Positions 16,101 to 24,539 of a stretch of 32,752 nt of DNA are shown here, in pieces (position 1 is the stretch's first letter; every line of letters begins with the position of its first letter). The position numbers and the translations under genes are program-made. Below the pieces are notes generated by a model, which was not told where the DNA came from, made no database searches, and was given only the letters and a program-made list of their open reading frames with translations. Origin of the DNA: Avibacterium volantium_A (lineage in GTDB: Bacteria > Pseudomonadota > Gammaproteobacteria > Enterobacterales > Pasteurellaceae); assembly GCF_049366555.1 (NCBI RefSeq), contig NZ_JBMMGT010000028.1, positions 1 to 32,752 of the forward strand, in the 5' to 3' direction.

Positions 16101-17216
16101 ATGCAAAACGTTGGTTTTATCGGTTGGCGTGGAATGGTTGGCTCGGTGCTAATGGATCGTATGCAACAAGAAAATGATTTCGCGAACATCAATCCTTTCT
16201 TTTTCACCACCTCACAAGCCGGTCAAAAAGCGCCTGTATTTGCAGGTAAAGATGCGGGCGTGTTAAAAGATGCCTTTGACATCGCTGAATTACAAAAATT
16301 AGATATTATCGTTACCTGTCAAGGTGGTGATTACACCAACGAAGTGTATCCAAAATTAAAAGCAACAGGCTGGAACGGCTATTGGATTGACGCAGCTTCT
16401 GCATTGCGTATGGACAAAGATGCCATCATCGTGCTTGATCCAGTAAACCAAAACGTGATCAGCGAAGGGTTAAAAAACGGCGTGAAAACCTTTGTTGGTG
16501 GAAACTGTACAGTAAGTTTAATGTTAATGGCGCTAGGCGGTTTATTTGAGCGTGATTTAGTGGAATGGGTATCTGTTGCCACTTACCAAGCGGCCTCTGG
16601 TGCGGGCGCAAAAAATATGCGTGAATTATTGGTGCAAATGGGTGAATTAGAAGATTCGGTTAAAGCAGAGTTAGCCGATCCCGCTTCATCAATTTTAGAC
16701 ATTGAACGCAAAGTAACAGCCAAAATGCGTGATGCATCATTCCCGATTGATAACTTCGGCGCACCGCTTGCTGGTGGCTTAATCCCTTGGATCGACAAAT
16801 TATTACCAGAAACAGGACAAACTAAAGAAGAATGGAAAGGCTACGCAGAAACCAATAAAATTTTAGGTTTAAGCGACAATCCAATCCCAGTGGACGGTTT
16901 ATGTGTGCGTATCGGCGCATTACGCTGCCACAGCCAAGCATTCACCATTAAGTTGAAAAAAGATTTACCATTAGACGAAATCGAGCAAATTTTGGCTTCT
17001 CACAACGAATGGGTTAAAGTGATTCCAAACGACAAAGAAACCACCTTGCGTGAATTAACGCCTGCTAAAGTAACAGGTACATTAAGCGTACCAGTGGGAC
17101 GTTTACGCAAATTGGCAATGGGGCCTGAATATCTTGCCGCCTTCACCGTTGGTGACCAATTATTATGGGGCGCTGCAGAACCTGTTCGCCGCATTTTAAA
17201 ACAGCTAGTGGCTTAA
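16101..17216 (+). CDS. asd: Aspartate-semialdehyde dehydrogenase
   Basis: NADPH-dependent reduction of aspartyl phosphate to aspartate semialdehyde, the branch point to lysine/diaminopimelate, threonine and methionine. From the ATG at 16101 (with AAGGAAAA upstream) the protein is 371 residues. It starts MQNVGFIGWRGMVGS, with the GxxGxVG-type nucleotide site, and has the catalytic cysteine at 136 within FVGGNCTVS. IGALRCHSQAFTIKL contains the catalytic histidine. This is the gram-negative, Haemophilus-type ASADH. It is a single-gene unit with its own terminator. Confidence 0.97.
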   Translation: MQNVGFIGWRGMVGSVLMDRMQQENDFANINPFFFTTSQAGQKAPVFAGKDAGVLKDAFDIAELQKLDIIVTCQGGDYTNEVYPKLKATGWNGYWIDAASALRMDKDAIIVLDPVNQNVISEGLKNGVKTFVGGNCTVSLMLMALGGLFERDLVEWVSVATYQAASGAGAKNMRELLVQMGELEDSVKAELADPASSILDIERKVTAKMRDASFPIDNFGAPLAGGLIPWIDKLLPETGQTKEEWKGYAETNKILGLSDNPIPVDGLCVRIGALRCHSQAFTIKLKKDLPLDEIEQILASHNEWVKVIPNDKETTLRELTPAKVTGTLSVPVGRLRKLAMGPEYLAAFTVGDQLLWGAAEPVRRILKQLVA

Positions 17217-17241
17217 TTTTTAAGTAACAAAACCCATAAAG

Positions 17242-17281
17242 AAGCACCGCACGGCTGAAAATAAAGTGCGGTGCTTTTTTT
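17242..17281 (+). terminator. Rho-independent terminator of asd, built from an uptake sequence
   Basis: AAGCACCGCAC (17242-17252) pairs with GTGCGGTGCTT (17266-17276), then T run to 17281. The right arm contains the exact uptake sequence at 17264-17272. Confidence 0.9.
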
Positions 17282-17497
17282 GTGAATTTTTTAAGGCGGA
17301 TTGAATGGGTAACCTGTTTTATTTCCCTTTGAATGTTGATCTGGCTGCTGGACAAAAATAACGAAAAAAAACACCGCACTTTAAAAATGTGAGATTTTAT
17401 CAACAAGTAAGGAAGTCTGATGTGGCATTAATGTTCTATCTTTCTTGCCCGCTTTCCTTTATGATCGGGACATCTTTGTTTTATTGATGGTAAGCTG

Positions 17498-18487
17498 ATG
17501 TCAAATTGCCTACACCGAGAACCCCATTTTTGCCGCTTTGCGTTGCAGCAATTAATGCCCTTTGTGGATCAATTTCCTATCCAATATTTAACGGGTAAAC
17601 AGGGTTGCCAAATTGCCTATCGCCATTTTTTGCGCGCCGAAAGCTCGCCAAGTGCGGTACGAAAATTGATAATTTTAGTCAATGGACGGGCGGAGAATAT
17701 GCTGAAATGGTCGGAGTTGGCTTATGATTTTTATCAATGGGGTTATGATGTGCTGCTTTTCGATCACCGCGGGCAGGGCTATTCGCAGCGTTTATTAGCG
17801 GATAACGATAAAGGCTATATTGATGAATTTCGCTTTTACTGCGAGGATATGGACGCGGTCATCAAGCAAATCTCTCACCATTATGATTATTCGCAACAAT
17901 ATCTGCTCGCTCATTCTTTAGGCTCGCTGATTTCGGCTTATTATTTAGCGAACTATGATCATCATATTCAAAGTGCGGTGCTTTCTTCACCATTTTTTGG
18001 CTTGCCAACCAAGCATTTATTGCGCGATGAGCTGATTATTAATTTGATGATGTTATTCGGGCAAGGGCAACGCTATGTATTCGGCAAGAGCGCCTATAAA
18101 CCCGCCAATCTGGATCAAAATGAACTCAGTTTTTGCAAAACCAGAATGAAATGGATGAACCGCATTAATCGTTATTTTCCTGAATTAAGCCTTGGAGGGC
18201 CAACGTTCCGCTGGGTGCATTTATGTTTAACTGCAATTAAAGGGCTGGAAAAAATTTTGTCGCGCATTGAAATTCCCGTTTTAGTTTTGCAAGCTGGCAA
18301 AGAAAAGATCGTAGAAAATACACAGTTGGAAAAATTGGTTGCCTGCTTGCCAAAAGGGCAACTCATCACGGTGGAAAATGCCAGACACGAGATTTTGTTT
18401 GAACGGAATAAAATTCGTGCCGAAGCCTTAAGTGCGGTGCAAGCCTTTATTTCCAATAACGGTACAGCAGCACGCCAAACAGCGTAA
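17498..18487 (+). CDS. pldB: Lysophospholipase L2 (alpha/beta hydrolase)
   Basis: Hydrolyses lysophospholipids at the inner membrane in characterised relatives. The 329-residue alpha/beta hydrolase has an oxyanion-strand motif IILVNGRAENMLKW near 58-71, FDHRGQGYS at 88-96, the nucleophile Ser140 in LLAHSLGS and the likely catalytic His297 in ENARHEILF. Neighbouring yigL supports the assignment, since pldB-yigL is an enterobacterial pair. Three uptake sequences fall within the gene, each encoding Ser-Ala-Val (17650, 17971, 18430). Its 3' end overlaps the convergent crcB by 41 bp. Confidence 0.88.
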   Translation: MSNCLHREPHFCRFALQQLMPFVDQFPIQYLTGKQGCQIAYRHFLRAESSPSAVRKLIILVNGRAENMLKWSELAYDFYQWGYDVLLFDHRGQGYSQRLLADNDKGYIDEFRFYCEDMDAVIKQISHHYDYSQQYLLAHSLGSLISAYYLANYDHHIQSAVLSSPFFGLPTKHLLRDELIINLMMLFGQGQRYVFGKSAYKPANLDQNELSFCKTRMKWMNRINRYFPELSLGGPTFRWVHLCLTAIKGLEKILSRIEIPVLVLQAGKEKIVENTQLEKLVACLPKGQLITVENARHEILFERNKIRAEALSAVQAFISNNGTAARQTA

Positions 18488-18830
18488 ATAACAGGCTGCC
18501 GCCAAGATGCAAAGTAATAATTGCCAGCGCAGATAGCCATTTTTCCGTTAAAAAATCATTCACTACTTCAGCCGAAAAAGAAGAAAAGGTGGTGAGGCTG
18601 CCTAAAAATCCAGTAATCAAAAATAATCGCCACTCGCTAGAAACTTGCGGATATTGCCAAAGTAAGGCGATCAAAATGCCGATTAAAAAACAGCCAAGAT
18701 AATTGGCGATAAGCGTGCCAAAGGCAAGAAAAGAAAATAGCGGATTTAGCAATTCGCTCAAGCCCCAACGAGTGCAAGCGCCAATTGCAGCGCCGCTGCT
18801 TATGATGAGTAAAGATTGCCAAATCGCCAT
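18447..18830 (-). CDS. crcB: Fluoride channel CrcB/Fluc
   Basis: Small inner-membrane fluoride export channel that works as an antiparallel dimer. The 127-residue protein has four hydrophobic helices. ACTRW at 18-22, IANYLGCFLIG at 41-51 with the conserved Asn43, and GFLGSLTTFSSFSAE at 74-88 with the phenylalanine/threonine fluoride track are all present. It lies 18 bp after yigL, so it is probably co-transcribed with it. No fluoride riboswitch was recognised upstream of crcB or yigL. The last 41 bp overlap the 3' end of pldB on the other strand. Confidence 0.93.
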   Translation of the reverse strand: MAIWQSLLIISSGAAIGACTRWGLSELLNPLFSFLAFGTLIANYLGCFLIGILIALLWQYPQVSSEWRLFLITGFLGSLTTFSSFSAEVVNDFLTEKWLSALAIITLHLGGSLLFTLFGVLLYRYWK

Positions 18831-18848
18831 TTTTACCTGCTTTCTAAC

Positions 18849-19667
18849 TTAATACACACCAAAGGTAGCACGCAAATAGCTCGCTACTGCTTCGTGGCGG
18901 TTCAAGCCAATTTGCTCTAACTGCGGACAAGCCTGCACCAAGCGCGGATCTGCATTGCCCATAATGCAACCTTTACCCACTTCGCTGAGCATTTCTATAT
19001 CATTCATACCATCACCAAAGGCAATGCACGCGCTCAAACCATATTCACGCCCTTGTACCACTTGGGCAAGTGCGGTGGCTTTTGACACGTTTTTATTCAT
19101 AATCTCTAAACATTGCGGCGTGGAATAGGTGATATAAATCGCATCACCAAAACGCGCTTTCAAATGCGCTTCAATCGGGGCGAGATCAGCGGGTGTGCGA
19201 CCAATAAAAAACACTTTTTCCGTGCCACGTCCGTGGTGATGTTTGAAATCCACCACTTGATACATAAAGCCCGAATCTTGATGATATTTGGCTAATTCAG
19301 GCATATCAATGCTGATAAACCAGCCATCATCTTGATAACTATTAGCGAACACATTTTTTTCATCATAAGGGGTCTGCATTATTTCCATTGCCATTTCATC
19401 AGGCAAACTGTTGCTGAGCAGCAAATTACCTTGCAGATTATGCGTCTTTGCGCCATTTGACGTGATAAGCACCGCATTATCCAGCTTCACCTTGCCAACA
19501 ATATGCGCCACGTCTTCATACTTCCGCCCCGTGGCGAGAATAATATCAATCTTCTCTTGCGCTAATTTTTCAAGGGTTTCAATAGTAAAATCACCGATAA
19601 CGTGATCCCCATTGAGCAATGTGCCGTCTAAATCTGAAACCACAGCACGAAATGGTTGATTTTGCAT
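18849..19667 (-). CDS. yigL: HAD-superfamily phosphatase, YigL-like (Cof type)
   Basis: A 272-residue Cof-type HAD hydrolase. Motif I is VVSDLDGTLL with nucleophile Asp12 and acid Asp14, motif II lies in VLITSNGA, and the motif IV region is IAFGDGMNDIEML. The C-terminal GKGCIMGNADPRL closely follows E. coli YigL, which acts on pyridoxal phosphate and sugar phosphates. The start is taken at the ATG at 19667, 7 nt after GGAG (19675-19678); a TTG two codons upstream is less likely. Position near pldB supports YigL over other Cof paralogues. It diverges from the ilv leader region. Confidence 0.88.
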   Translation of the reverse strand: MQNQPFRAVVSDLDGTLLNGDHVIGDFTIETLEKLAQEKIDIILATGRKYEDVAHIVGKVKLDNAVLITSNGAKTHNLQGNLLLSNSLPDEMAMEIMQTPYDEKNVFANSYQDDGWFISIDMPELAKYHQDSGFMYQVVDFKHHHGRGTEKVFFIGRTPADLAPIEAHLKARFGDAIYITYSTPQCLEIMNKNVSKATALAQVVQGREYGLSACIAFGDGMNDIEMLSEVGKGCIMGNADPRLVQACPQLEQIGLNRHEAVASYLRATFGVY

Positions 19668-19772
19668 AGTCAAACTCCTTCAACAAAACGGGAGTATGAT
19701 AGCAAATTATGCGAAAAAATGACCGCACTTTTTATTTTCTCAGGAAAACGATTGCGAAATGTAAAAAATTCC

Positions 19773-19800
19773 TTGATTTCTATTTTGAATGTGGTATCAA
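19773..19800 (+). promoter_or_regulatory. Predicted promoter of the ilv operon
   Basis: -35 TTGATT (19773-19778), 16-bp spacer, -10 TATCAA (19795-19800), about 41 bp before the leader peptide start. This gives a leader transcript of roughly 210 nt before ilvG, as expected for an attenuated operon. Confidence 0.5.
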
Positions 19801-19841
19801 TAACAGCATTAAAAGCGGAATGCTCAAATCGGATTCAGACA

Positions 19842-19925
19842 ATGACAAAATTTTATTCTCTTATTGGCATTATTATTAACCTCGTGGTGGTGAACACTGC
19901 GAGGTTTTGGCTTGTTAACAAATAG
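19842..19925 (+). CDS. ilvL: ilv operon leader peptide
   Basis: A 27-codon ORF rich in the amino acids the operon makes: Leu7, Ile8, Ile10-Ile11-Ile12, Leu14, Val15-Val16-Val17, Leu24 and Val25, that is 11 of 27 residues. It begins MTKFYSLIGIIINLVVV. A GGA lies 8 nt upstream of the ATG. The Ile/Leu/Val run overlaps the first arm of the downstream pause hairpin, so a ribosome stalled there would free segment 2. This is the expected arrangement for transcription attenuation controlled by charged tRNA-Ile, -Leu and -Val. Confidence 0.9.
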   Translation: MTKFYSLIGIIINLVVVNTARFWLVNK

Positions 19926-19990
19926 AATAAATTTATAACTCAATTTGTATATAGAAAGCCCCTCGCAGAGATCTTCGAGAGGCTTTTTTT
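19878..19990 (+). promoter_or_regulatory. ilv attenuator: pause hairpin, antiterminator and terminator
   Basis: Segment 1 AACCTCG (19878-19884) pairs with segment 2 CGAGGTT (19900-19906). Segment 2, as CTGCGAGG (19897-19904), pairs perfectly with segment 3 CCTCGCAG (19961-19968), and GGCTT (19909-19913) with AAGCC (19956-19960) extends that antiterminator. Segment 3 pairs with segment 4 in the terminator: 19955-19965 with 19976-19986, one mismatch, followed by a run of T to 19990. The 1:2 and 3:4 structures are mutually exclusive with 2:3. Confidence 0.88.
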
Positions 19991-20019
19991 ATAGCGATTA
20001 ATAACCAGAAAGGTGGAAT

Positions 20020-21666
20020 ATGAACGGTGCAAGATTAGTAACGGAGTGCTTGAAAGCACACAATGTGGATATTGTATTTGGCTATCCAGGTGGGGCGATA
20101 ATGCCAGTTTATGATGCCATTTATGATTCGGGTTTGGAACATTTGCTCTGTCGCAATGAGCAAGGCGCGGCAATGGCTGCGATTGGCTATGCCAGAGCAA
20201 GCGGGAAAACGGGGGTGTGCATTGCTACCTCAGGCCCAGGTGCGACTAATTTAATCACAGGATTAGGTGATGCGTTAATGGATTCCATTCCTGTGGTGGC
20301 AATAACGGGGCAGGTGGCAACGTCGTTAATTGGGACGGACGCATTCCAAGAAGCTGACGTGTTGGGATTATCGCTAGCTTGTACCAAGCATAGTTTTATC
20401 GTTCAAAGCATTGACGAACTTCCTGAAATTATCGCCAAAGCCTTTCAAATTGCCCAAAGTGGTCGCCCTGGCCCTGTGCTTATTGATATTCCAAAAGATG
20501 TGCAATTTGCCGAAACCGATTTGCAACCTTTCACACTTCCTGTGGAAAAACCGACCGCACTTGATCCTGCTGAATTGGAAAAAGCGGTGGAATTATTGAA
20601 AAATGCCAAACGCCCTGTAGTGTATGTTGGCGGTGGCGTGGGAATGGCGAACGCCGTGCCAGCCTTGCGTGCGTTTTTAGCCACCACAGAAATTCCAAGT
20701 ATTTCCACCTTAAAAGGCTTGGGCGCAATTTTGCCTGAAACCTCTTATTATATGGGAATGATTGGTATGCACGGCACCAAAGCCGCCAATTTAGCCACAC
20801 AAGAATCTGATTTATTGTTAGTGTTTGGCGCGCGTTTTGACGATCGTGTAACAGGCAAATTAGACACCTTTGCGCCGAACGCTAAAGTGATTCACTGTGA
20901 TATTGATGTGGCAGAATTAGGCAAATTACGCTGTCCAGATGTAGCATTGCGTGGTGATTTAAGCGAAGTTTTCCGTGCCTTAACAATGAAATTAGATTTG
21001 GCAGATTGGCATAAAGAAATCAATAAGTTAAAACAAGATTTTGATTTCCGTTATGCTGAAAATCAAGGCAAACAACCGATTAACCCTTGGTGGTTGCTTA
21101 ACACCGTTTCTAATCAAAAAGCGAAAAACGCCATTGTGGTTACCGATGTGGGGCAACATCAAATGTGGTCAGCACAGCATATGAAACATTATGCGCCTGA
21201 AAATTTCATCACTTCAGCTGGATTTGGCTCAATGGGCTTTGGCTTGCCAGCGGCGATTGGCGCGCAGAAAGCACGTCCAAATGATGATGTGATTTTAATC
21301 ACTGGAGATGGTTCATTAATGATGAACGTGCAGGAACTCGGCACAATTAAACGTGGCAAAACGCCGGTAAAAATCATTTTATTAGACAACCAACGCTTAG
21401 GAATGGTGCGTCAATGGCAAACCCTATTCTTCCAAGCGCGCCATAGTAATACGATTTTAGATGACAACCCTGATTTCGTTACACTTGCTTCTGCCTTTGA
21501 TATTAAAGGCGAGCGCATTGAATCTGGCGAAGAAGTGCAAGCGGCATTAGATCGTTTATTCCAAGCGGAAGGCGCTTATTTATTACATATTTGTATCCCA
21601 GCAGAAGAAAACGTGTGGCCACTTGTGCCACCAAATGCCTGTAACGTGGATATGCTTGAAGAATAA
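20020..21666 (+). CDS. ilvG: Acetolactate synthase II, large subunit
   Basis: ThDP-dependent enzyme condensing pyruvate with pyruvate or 2-ketobutyrate, the first common step of valine/leucine and isoleucine synthesis. The 548-residue frame is intact. It has GYPGGAIMPVYDA at 21-33, catalytic Glu47 in RNEQGAAMA, the SGPGATN loop, the central FAD-binding domain and the ThDP motif beginning GDGSLMMN near 428. ilvM follows after 25 bp, which supports the ilvG (valine-resistant isozyme) assignment over ilvI or ilvB. The start has AAGGTGGA upstream. Confidence 0.95.
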   Translation: MNGARLVTECLKAHNVDIVFGYPGGAIMPVYDAIYDSGLEHLLCRNEQGAAMAAIGYARASGKTGVCIATSGPGATNLITGLGDALMDSIPVVAITGQVATSLIGTDAFQEADVLGLSLACTKHSFIVQSIDELPEIIAKAFQIAQSGRPGPVLIDIPKDVQFAETDLQPFTLPVEKPTALDPAELEKAVELLKNAKRPVVYVGGGVGMANAVPALRAFLATTEIPSISTLKGLGAILPETSYYMGMIGMHGTKAANLATQESDLLLVFGARFDDRVTGKLDTFAPNAKVIHCDIDVAELGKLRCPDVALRGDLSEVFRALTMKLDLADWHKEINKLKQDFDFRYAENQGKQPINPWWLLNTVSNQKAKNAIVVTDVGQHQMWSAQHMKHYAPENFITSAGFGSMGFGLPAAIGAQKARPNDDVILITGDGSLMMNVQELGTIKRGKTPVKIILLDNQRLGMVRQWQTLFFQARHSNTILDDNPDFVTLASAFDIKGERIESGEEVQAALDRLFQAEGAYLLHICIPAEENVWPLVPPNACNVDMLEE

Positions 21667-21691
21667 TAGAAAAGGAATTGTGGGGAAAATT

Positions 21692-21922
21692 ATGCAACAG
21701 TATGAATTATCAATCCGCGCCAACAGACGCCCAGAAACCTTAGAGCGTTTATTGCGCGTAATGCGTCATCGCGGTTTTGAGGTGATTAAATTACAAACTG
21801 AAAGCCAACAACAAGAAATCACTTTACACGTTGTGGTGCAAAGTGAAAGAGCGGTGGAATTATTGGTAAATCAATTAGTTAAATTGCCTGATGTATTCGA
21901 GATAAAACAAGGCTATCAATGA
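21692..21922 (+). CDS. ilvM: Acetolactate synthase II, small regulatory subunit
   Basis: A 76-residue single ACT-like domain protein (MQQYELSIRANRRPETL...), similar in size to E. coli IlvM. It is needed for activity and stability of the IlvG large subunit. The frame is open upstream of 21692, but earlier starts would overlap ilvG without a matching N-terminus. A GGGGA precedes the ATG. Its stop overlaps the ATG of a 25-codon ORF (ATGA at 21919-21922). Confidence 0.92.
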   Translation: MQQYELSIRANRRPETLERLLRVMRHRGFEVIKLQTESQQQEITLHVVVQSERAVELLVNQLVKLPDVFEIKQGYQ

Positions 21923-21996
21923 AAACATCTGATACTCGCGGTAACCTATCATCCAAAAGGATCGTAATTCGCCGCTACAAAATGGATGATGATTAA
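21919..21996 (+). CDS. Possible 25-codon ORF coupled to ilvM, or gene remnant
   Basis: Starts in an ATGA overlap with ilvM and stops at TAA 21994. The peptide ends IVIRRYKMDDD. The segment resembles the opening strand of GNAT acetyltransferases (xIRRYxxxD), and an intact GNAT gene begins 53 bp later. It could therefore be a relic of another acetyltransferase gene, a coupled small peptide, or chance. No independent evidence of translation. Confidence 0.3.
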   Translation: MKTSDTRGNLSSKRIVIRRYKMDDD

Positions 21997-22049
21997 TATC
22001 AACGCATTATTTATAAAGTGCGGTGGATTTTTTGTAGGAAATTATTGAA

Positions 22050-22565
22050 ATGAATATCCGTTTTTCAACTCCAAAAGATAGTGTTGCTATTTATCAGCTC
22101 GTCAAGCAAGCGTTTAAAAACGCAGAACATTCTGATGGCACGGAGCAAGATTTGGTGCAACGTTTATGGACAAGTGATTCTTTTATTCCTGAACTCTCGT
22201 TAGTTGCGGAACAAGATAAATGTTTACTTGGCTACATTTTATTTACACGGGTTACTATTGGTGAAGATCAAGCTTTAGCACTCGCACCGCTTGCCGTTTT
22301 GCCAGAATTTCAGCGGCAAGGTATTGGGAAAAAATTAATTACTGCAGGACATCATTATGCCAAACAACTTGGCTATTCTTATATTATTGTATTAGGCGAT
22401 CCGCAATACTATGGAAAATTTGGTTATCTTCCCGCAAGCCAATTTAATATTTATCCGCCTTTTGAGGTACCTGATCACTATTTTATGGGGATAAAATTAG
22501 ATTCATTTGCACAAGCTCTTAAAGGCATTGTGCAATACGATAGCGCATTTCAGTTAGAAAGTTAG
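22050..22565 (+). CDS. GNAT-family N-acetyltransferase (YhbS-like), substrate unknown
   Basis: A 171-residue acetyl-CoA-dependent acyltransferase. Beta-strand 4 and the pyrophosphate loop are clear in LAVLPEFQRQGIGKKLI (about 92-108, Q/RxxGxG motif), followed by VLGDPQYYGKFGY, a pattern shared with YhbS-type GNATs. It lies between ilvM and ilvD, where enterobacteria have ilvE. It has its own AGGAAA ribosome site and an uptake sequence (22016) just upstream. Nothing in the sequence links it to branched-chain substrates; the position may simply reflect insertion into the operon. Confidence 0.82.
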   Translation: MNIRFSTPKDSVAIYQLVKQAFKNAEHSDGTEQDLVQRLWTSDSFIPELSLVAEQDKCLLGYILFTRVTIGEDQALALAPLAVLPEFQRQGIGKKLITAGHHYAKQLGYSYIIVLGDPQYYGKFGYLPASQFNIYPPFEVPDHYFMGIKLDSFAQALKGIVQYDSAFQLES

Positions 22566-22603
22566 CTTACACATTTATAACAAAGATAAAAGTTGGAGAG
22601 ATT

Positions 22604-24445
22604 ATGCCTAAATTACGTTCCGCGACCAGCACACAAGGTCGCAATATGGCAGGGGCGCGTGCGTTATGGCGCGCCACAGGAATGAAAGAAAATGACTTCG
22701 GCAAACCCATTATTGCGGTGGTTAATTCCTTTACCCAGTTTGTTCCCGGCCACGTTCACCTTAAAGACATTGGGCAGCTGGTGGCTCAGCAAATTGAGCA
22801 AGCAGGCGGGGTGGCGAAAGAATTTAACACCATTGCCGTTGATGATGGCATCGCAATGGGACACGGCGGAATGCTGTATTCCTTGCCTTCTCGCGATTTA
22901 ATCGCTGACAGTGTGGAATATATGGTAAATGCCCATTGTGCAGACGCAATGGTGTGTATTTCTAACTGCGATAAAATCACCCCAGGAATGTTGATGGCCG
23001 CACTGCGCTTGAATATTCCAACGATTTTCGTTTCTGGCGGCCCAATGGAAGCGGGCAAAACCAAATTATCCGATCAGCTCATCAAATTGGATTTGGTGGA
23101 CGCTATGGTGCAAAGTGCGGATAAAAATGTGTCTGATTCTGATGTGGAAACCATTGAACGTTCTGCTTGCCCAACTTGTGGTTCTTGTTCAGGAATGTTC
23201 ACCGCAAACTCAATGAACTGTTTAACCGAAGCCTTAGGCTTAAGCCTACCTGGCAATGGATCTTGCCTTGCGACCCACGCCGATCGCAAACAACTTTTCT
23301 TAGACGCAGGTAAACAAATTGTCGAACTGTGCAATAAATATTATCAGCAAGATGATGAATCCGTATTGCCACGTTCCATTGCCACTAAGCCTGCGTTTGA
23401 AAATGCAATGAGCTTGGATATTGCAATGGGCGGTTCAACCAACACCGTATTGCACCTACTCGCCGCCGCTCAAGAAGCGGAAGTGGATTTCACAATGGCA
23501 GATATTGATCGCCTGTCCCGCCGTATACCTTGCTTAAGCAAAGTCGCCCCGAATACGGCCAAATATCATATGGAAGATGTACATAGAGCGGGTGGAATTA
23601 TGGCAATTTTAGGCGAGTTAGATCGTGCAGGATTGCTTGATAACCAAACTCGCACCGTATTAGGGCTAAGTTTGGCTGAGCAAATTGCCAAATACGACAT
23701 TATGCTCACTCAAGATGAAGCCATTCGTGAATTCTATCGTGCAGGGCCTGCGGGTATTCGCACCACTCAAGCCTTCTCACAAGATTGCCGCTGGGACAGC
23801 CTTGATGACGATCGTGAGAACGGCTGTATTCGCAGTAAAGCCTTTGCTTATAGCCAAGACGGCGGATTAGCAATGCTTTCCGGCAATATCGCCTTGGACG
23901 GCTGTATCGTTAAAACCGCGGGAGTTGATGAATCCATTTTAAAATTCACAGGAAAGGCAATTGTATTTGAAAGCCAAGAAGATGCGGTAAACGGTATTCT
24001 CGGCGGCAAAGTGCAAGCAGGACACGTTGTGGTTATTCGTTATGAAGGGCCAAAAGGTGGGCCGGGTATGCAAGAAATGCTTTACCCAACCAGCTATTTA
24101 AAATCAATGGGCTTAGGCAAAGCCTGCGCATTATTAACTGACGGCCGTTTTTCTGGCGGTACATCAGGCTTATCTATCGGACACTGCTCGCCAGAAGCTG
24201 CAGCAGGCGGGACAATCGGCTTGGTGAAAGACGGCGATACCATTGAGATCGATATTCCAAATCGCTCAATCCAATTAATGGTATCGGAACAAGAATTGAG
24301 CGCACGCCGCGCAGAACAAGATGCGAAAGGTTGGAAGCCAGCAAATCGTCAGCGTGAAGTGTCTTTCGCACTCAAAATGTACGGCTATTTCGCCACTTCA
24401 GCAGATAAAGGTGCGGTGCGAGATCGTTCCAAATTAAGCGACTAA
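22604..24445 (+). CDS. ilvD: Dihydroxy-acid dehydratase
   Basis: Iron-sulphur dehydratase giving 2-keto acids in valine and isoleucine synthesis. The 613-residue protein is full length. The cluster cysteines are in ISNCDKITPGM (near 119-129) and CPTCGSCSGMFTANSMN (near 191-207). The C-terminal segment LLTDGRFSGGTSGLSIGH is a family signature. GGAGAG precedes the ATG. It is preceded by the GNAT gene at 38 bp and followed by the DUF1345 gene at 94 bp, with no strong terminator on either side. Confidence 0.97.
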   Translation: MPKLRSATSTQGRNMAGARALWRATGMKENDFGKPIIAVVNSFTQFVPGHVHLKDIGQLVAQQIEQAGGVAKEFNTIAVDDGIAMGHGGMLYSLPSRDLIADSVEYMVNAHCADAMVCISNCDKITPGMLMAALRLNIPTIFVSGGPMEAGKTKLSDQLIKLDLVDAMVQSADKNVSDSDVETIERSACPTCGSCSGMFTANSMNCLTEALGLSLPGNGSCLATHADRKQLFLDAGKQIVELCNKYYQQDDESVLPRSIATKPAFENAMSLDIAMGGSTNTVLHLLAAAQEAEVDFTMADIDRLSRRIPCLSKVAPNTAKYHMEDVHRAGGIMAILGELDRAGLLDNQTRTVLGLSLAEQIAKYDIMLTQDEAIREFYRAGPAGIRTTQAFSQDCRWDSLDDDRENGCIRSKAFAYSQDGGLAMLSGNIALDGCIVKTAGVDESILKFTGKAIVFESQEDAVNGILGGKVQAGHVVVIRYEGPKGGPGMQEMLYPTSYLKSMGLGKACALLTDGRFSGGTSGLSIGHCSPEAAAGGTIGLVKDGDTIEIDIPNRSIQLMVSEQELSARRAEQDAKGWKPANRQREVSFALKMYGYFATSADKGAVRDRSKLSD

Positions 24446-24539
24446 ATCAAAATGGCCGCCTTGTGTAAATCAAAGTGCGGTCGTTTTTCGCGAATTTTTT
24501 GTAATTTCTGCCTAAATTTAGGCATACAAGGAAAGCAAA

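Noticed and set aside
18831..18848. Fluoride riboswitch for crcB
   Set aside because: Only 18 bp separate crcB from yigL, and the yigL upstream region shows none of the conserved fluoride-riboswitch segments.
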